Shown here one piece after another: positions 62,333-64,000 of a DNA stretch of 64,000 bases (position 1 is its first letter; every line of letters begins with the position of its first letter). The notes under the pieces were generated by a model that made no database searches, was not told where the DNA came from, and was given only the letters and a program-made list of their open reading frames with translations. This DNA is from Pectobacterium atrosepticum (lineage in GTDB: Bacteria > Pseudomonadota > Gammaproteobacteria > Enterobacterales > Enterobacteriaceae): positions 3,100,001 through 3,164,000 of the forward strand of contig CP036163.1 in the NCBI GenBank assembly GCA_019056595.1, given 5' to 3'. The position numbers and the translations under genes are program-made.

Positions 62333-63787
62333 ATGTCAGGAAACCATTTACAGGATCATGAACTGTTTAAAACGGGCTACTTCGTTGCGGGGAAGTGGCA
62401 GCAGGGCGCAGCCACTTTCGAGGTGGTGAATCCGGCGACGGGTGAGTCTATTGCCCGTGTAGCGAAAGCGGGAAAGAAAGAGACGCAGGCGGCGATTGAC
62501 GCTGCCCATGCCGCATTCCCCGCCTGGAAGCGTAAAACCGCGAAGGAACGTTCTGAAATTCTGTATCGCTGGTACGAGCTGATTCTGGAGAATAAACGCT
62601 ATCTGGCGGAGTTGATGACCGCCGAGCAGGGCAAACCGGTGCAGGAAGCCGAAGGCGAAGTCGTTTATGCGGCGAATTTCATTCAGTGGTTTGCTGAGCA
62701 GGGAAAACGCGTCAACGGCGAAATTATTCCCCCCGCCAAGCCCGGTTCGAAGATTTATGCCACGCGTGAACCCGTTGGCGTCGTTGTTGCGATTACGCCG
62801 TGGAATTTCCCGCTGGCGATGTTGACGCGTAAGTTAGGACCGGCGCTGGCGGCGGGGTGTACCGGCGTGATAAAACCCGCGAACAACACGCCGCTGTCTG
62901 CATTTGCACTGTTGGCGCTGGCACAACAGGCGGGCGTACCGGATGGTGTACTCAACGGTGTCGCGGGCGATACGCAGGCGATTAGCGATACCGTCATGGC
63001 GAGCGATAAAGTACGCAAAATCTCCTTTACTGGCTCAACGGCAGTAGGGAAAACGCTGGTGCGCAACGCCGCCGACACCATGAAGAAAGTGTCGATGGAA
63101 CTGGGTGGTAACGCGCCTTATATCGTGTTTGATGATGCGGATATTCAGGCCGCGGTGAAAGGCGCGATCGCTAACCGCTTTCGTAATGCAGGTCAGGTTT
63201 GCGTCAGCGCCAATCGGTTTTATATTCAGGACGGCGTCTATGATGAGTTTGTTTCCCTGCTTGCGGAAGAAGTGAAAAAGCTGAAGGTCGGCAACGGTAT
63301 GGATGACGGTGTCGTGCTCGGCCCACTGATTGACGAGGCTGCTGTCGAGAAGGTGGAAAAACACGTCAATGATGCGGTGGAGAAAGGCGGCAAGGCGCTT
63401 GTTGGCGGTAAACGACACAAGCTGGGCCACAGCTTTTTTGAACCGACAGTGATTGTTGACGCTAACGAAGCGATGCTGCTTGCGCAGGAAGAAACCTTTG
63501 GCCCGGTTGCCCCGTGTTTTCGTTTCAAAACGGAAGAAGAGGTGATTCAACGCGCCAACAATACGCCGTTTGGTCTGGCGGCTTATTTCTACAGCCAGAA
63601 TTTGCAGCGTGTGTTCCGCGTGGCAGAAGCGTTGGAGAGCGGCATGATTGGCATTAACGAATGTGCCGTTTCGACTGAGCTTGCGCCATTTGGCGGCGTG
63701 AAAGAATCGGGGCTAGGCCGCGAAGGCTCTGTACTGGGGCTAGACGAGTTTCTGGAAGTGAAAACCTGGCACGTGGGCGGGTTGTGA
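62333..63787 (+). CDS. gabD: NAD(P)-dependent succinate-semialdehyde dehydrogenase (GabD type)
   Basis: This 484-residue aldehyde dehydrogenase oxidises succinate semialdehyde to succinate in GABA breakdown. The catalytic residues are E256 (VSMELGGN) and C290 (RNAGQVCVSANR), and the cofactor loop FTGSTAVGK is at about 232. The overall pattern (TPWNFPLAMLTRKLGPALAA) fits the GabD clade. An AGGAGGTAAC ribosome-binding site precedes the ATG. It stands alone, without other gab genes nearby, so the exact substrate is by similarity. Confidence 0.88.
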   Translation: MSGNHLQDHELFKTGYFVAGKWQQGAATFEVVNPATGESIARVAKAGKKETQAAIDAAHAAFPAWKRKTAKERSEILYRWYELILENKRYLAELMTAEQGKPVQEAEGEVVYAANFIQWFAEQGKRVNGEIIPPAKPGSKIYATREPVGVVVAITPWNFPLAMLTRKLGPALAAGCTGVIKPANNTPLSAFALLALAQQAGVPDGVLNGVAGDTQAISDTVMASDKVRKISFTGSTAVGKTLVRNAADTMKKVSMELGGNAPYIVFDDADIQAAVKGAIANRFRNAGQVCVSANRFYIQDGVYDEFVSLLAEEVKKLKVGNGMDDGVVLGPLIDEAAVEKVEKHVNDAVEKGGKALVGGKRHKLGHSFFEPTVIVDANEAMLLAQEETFGPVAPCFRFKTEEEVIQRANNTPFGLAAYFYSQNLQRVFRVAEALESGMIGINECAVSTELAPFGGVKESGLGREGSVLGLDEFLEVKTWHVGGL

Positions 63788-63844
63788 TCTGAATGGATGT
63801 CGCGATCTGAATTGATCGTGAACGCAATGAGATACAGGTAATAC

Positions 63845-63877
63845 ACGGGATGAGTGAATTATTACTCCTCATCCCGT
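63845..63877. terminator. Hairpin between the dehydrogenase and darP
   Basis: A perfect 10-bp stem (ACGGGATGAG / CTCATCCCGT) with a 13-base loop lies between the two convergent stops. No long T tract is present, so its efficiency is uncertain, but its position suits a shared terminator. Confidence 0.6.
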
Positions 63878-63885
63878 TATCGCCG

Positions 63886-64000
63886 TTAGTTTGTGGTTTC
63901 AGCCAGCTCACGCAGATATTGGAAGATCTGACGTGCGGCTTTCGGCGGTTTGTTAGCCGCTTTTTCTTTCTGCGCGTTGCGCACCAGAGAACGCAGCTGC
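63886..64000 (-). CDS. darP: C-terminal end of ribosome-associated protein DarP (YjgA), cut by window edge
   Basis: On the minus strand the last 37 codons before TAA at 63886 read [20 protein letters not shown] followed by [17 protein letters not shown]. This is the conserved C terminus of DarP/YjgA (DUF615), a dual-action protein that assists assembly of the 50S ribosomal subunit. The rest lies beyond the window. In E. coli darP neighbours pmbA, the partner of tldD. Confidence 0.8.
   Translation of the reverse strand, partial: QLRSLVRNAQKEKAANKPPKAARQIFQYLRELAETTN

Overview
The window looks like chromosomal DNA of a soft-rot enterobacterium, most likely Pectobacterium. Nearly every gene has a close Escherichia coli counterpart in conserved order. 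The non-shared content (ERIC-type repeats with extra modules, a secreted alpha-carbonic anhydrase, a MocR regulator next to an MHS-family transporter) fits Pectobacterium rather than Escherichia. I infer this from gene content alone; no database search was possible.

Layout. 1-3823: 3' part of an MFS transporter, a small DUF1127 gene, a MocR-type regulator, a long composite ERIC repeat, and a structured region that may hold an SroH-like RNA. 3824-9638 (minus): the thiamine operon thiCEFSGH behind a TPP riboswitch and a sigma-70-type promoter. 9699-14756: rsd, nudC, hemE, nfi, yjaG, hupA, yjaH. 14825-17877 (minus): purHD with a PurR box. 17995-20252: a ribosomal RNA operon with two good promoters, spacer tRNA-Ile and tRNA-Ala and an intact 5S gene, but with 16S and 23S genes that lack large internal pieces. 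20393-24777 (minus): the yhdWXYZ amino acid importer behind a sigma-54-like promoter and NtrC-like sites. 24906-26428 (minus): a second, ATPase-less amino acid importer.

26585-32419 is the most accessory stretch: an HxlR regulator with a divergent SnoaL-like exported protein and a Tat-exported aldo/keto reductase, an EEP-family hydrolase, an ASCH protein, a Phd/Doc-type toxin-antitoxin pair and a frameshifted small RHH-like gene. 32551-62193 follows the E. coli 73-minute block: fis-dusB, a carbonic anhydrase, prmA, panF, yhdT, accCB, aroQ, msrQP, acuI, csrD, mreBCD, maf, rng, yhdP, tldD, a YgiT-like zinc-ribbon protein with a broken toxin gene ahead of it, aaeR and aaeXAB. The window closes with a succinate-semialdehyde dehydrogenase and the 3' end of darP.

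Three themes stand out. First, four ERIC elements carry zero, one, two or three inserts of about 70-80 bases at fixed sites. The inserts share one multi-hairpin architecture, and a relative without an ERIC lies at 42419-42494. Second, the rRNA operon joins a purHD flank (rrnE side in E. coli) to a yhdZ flank (rrnD side in E. coli), and its large rRNA genes are internally deleted, most simply by misassembly. Third, two toxin-antitoxin loci are present, one apparently intact with a TGTACA-type operator and one in decay.
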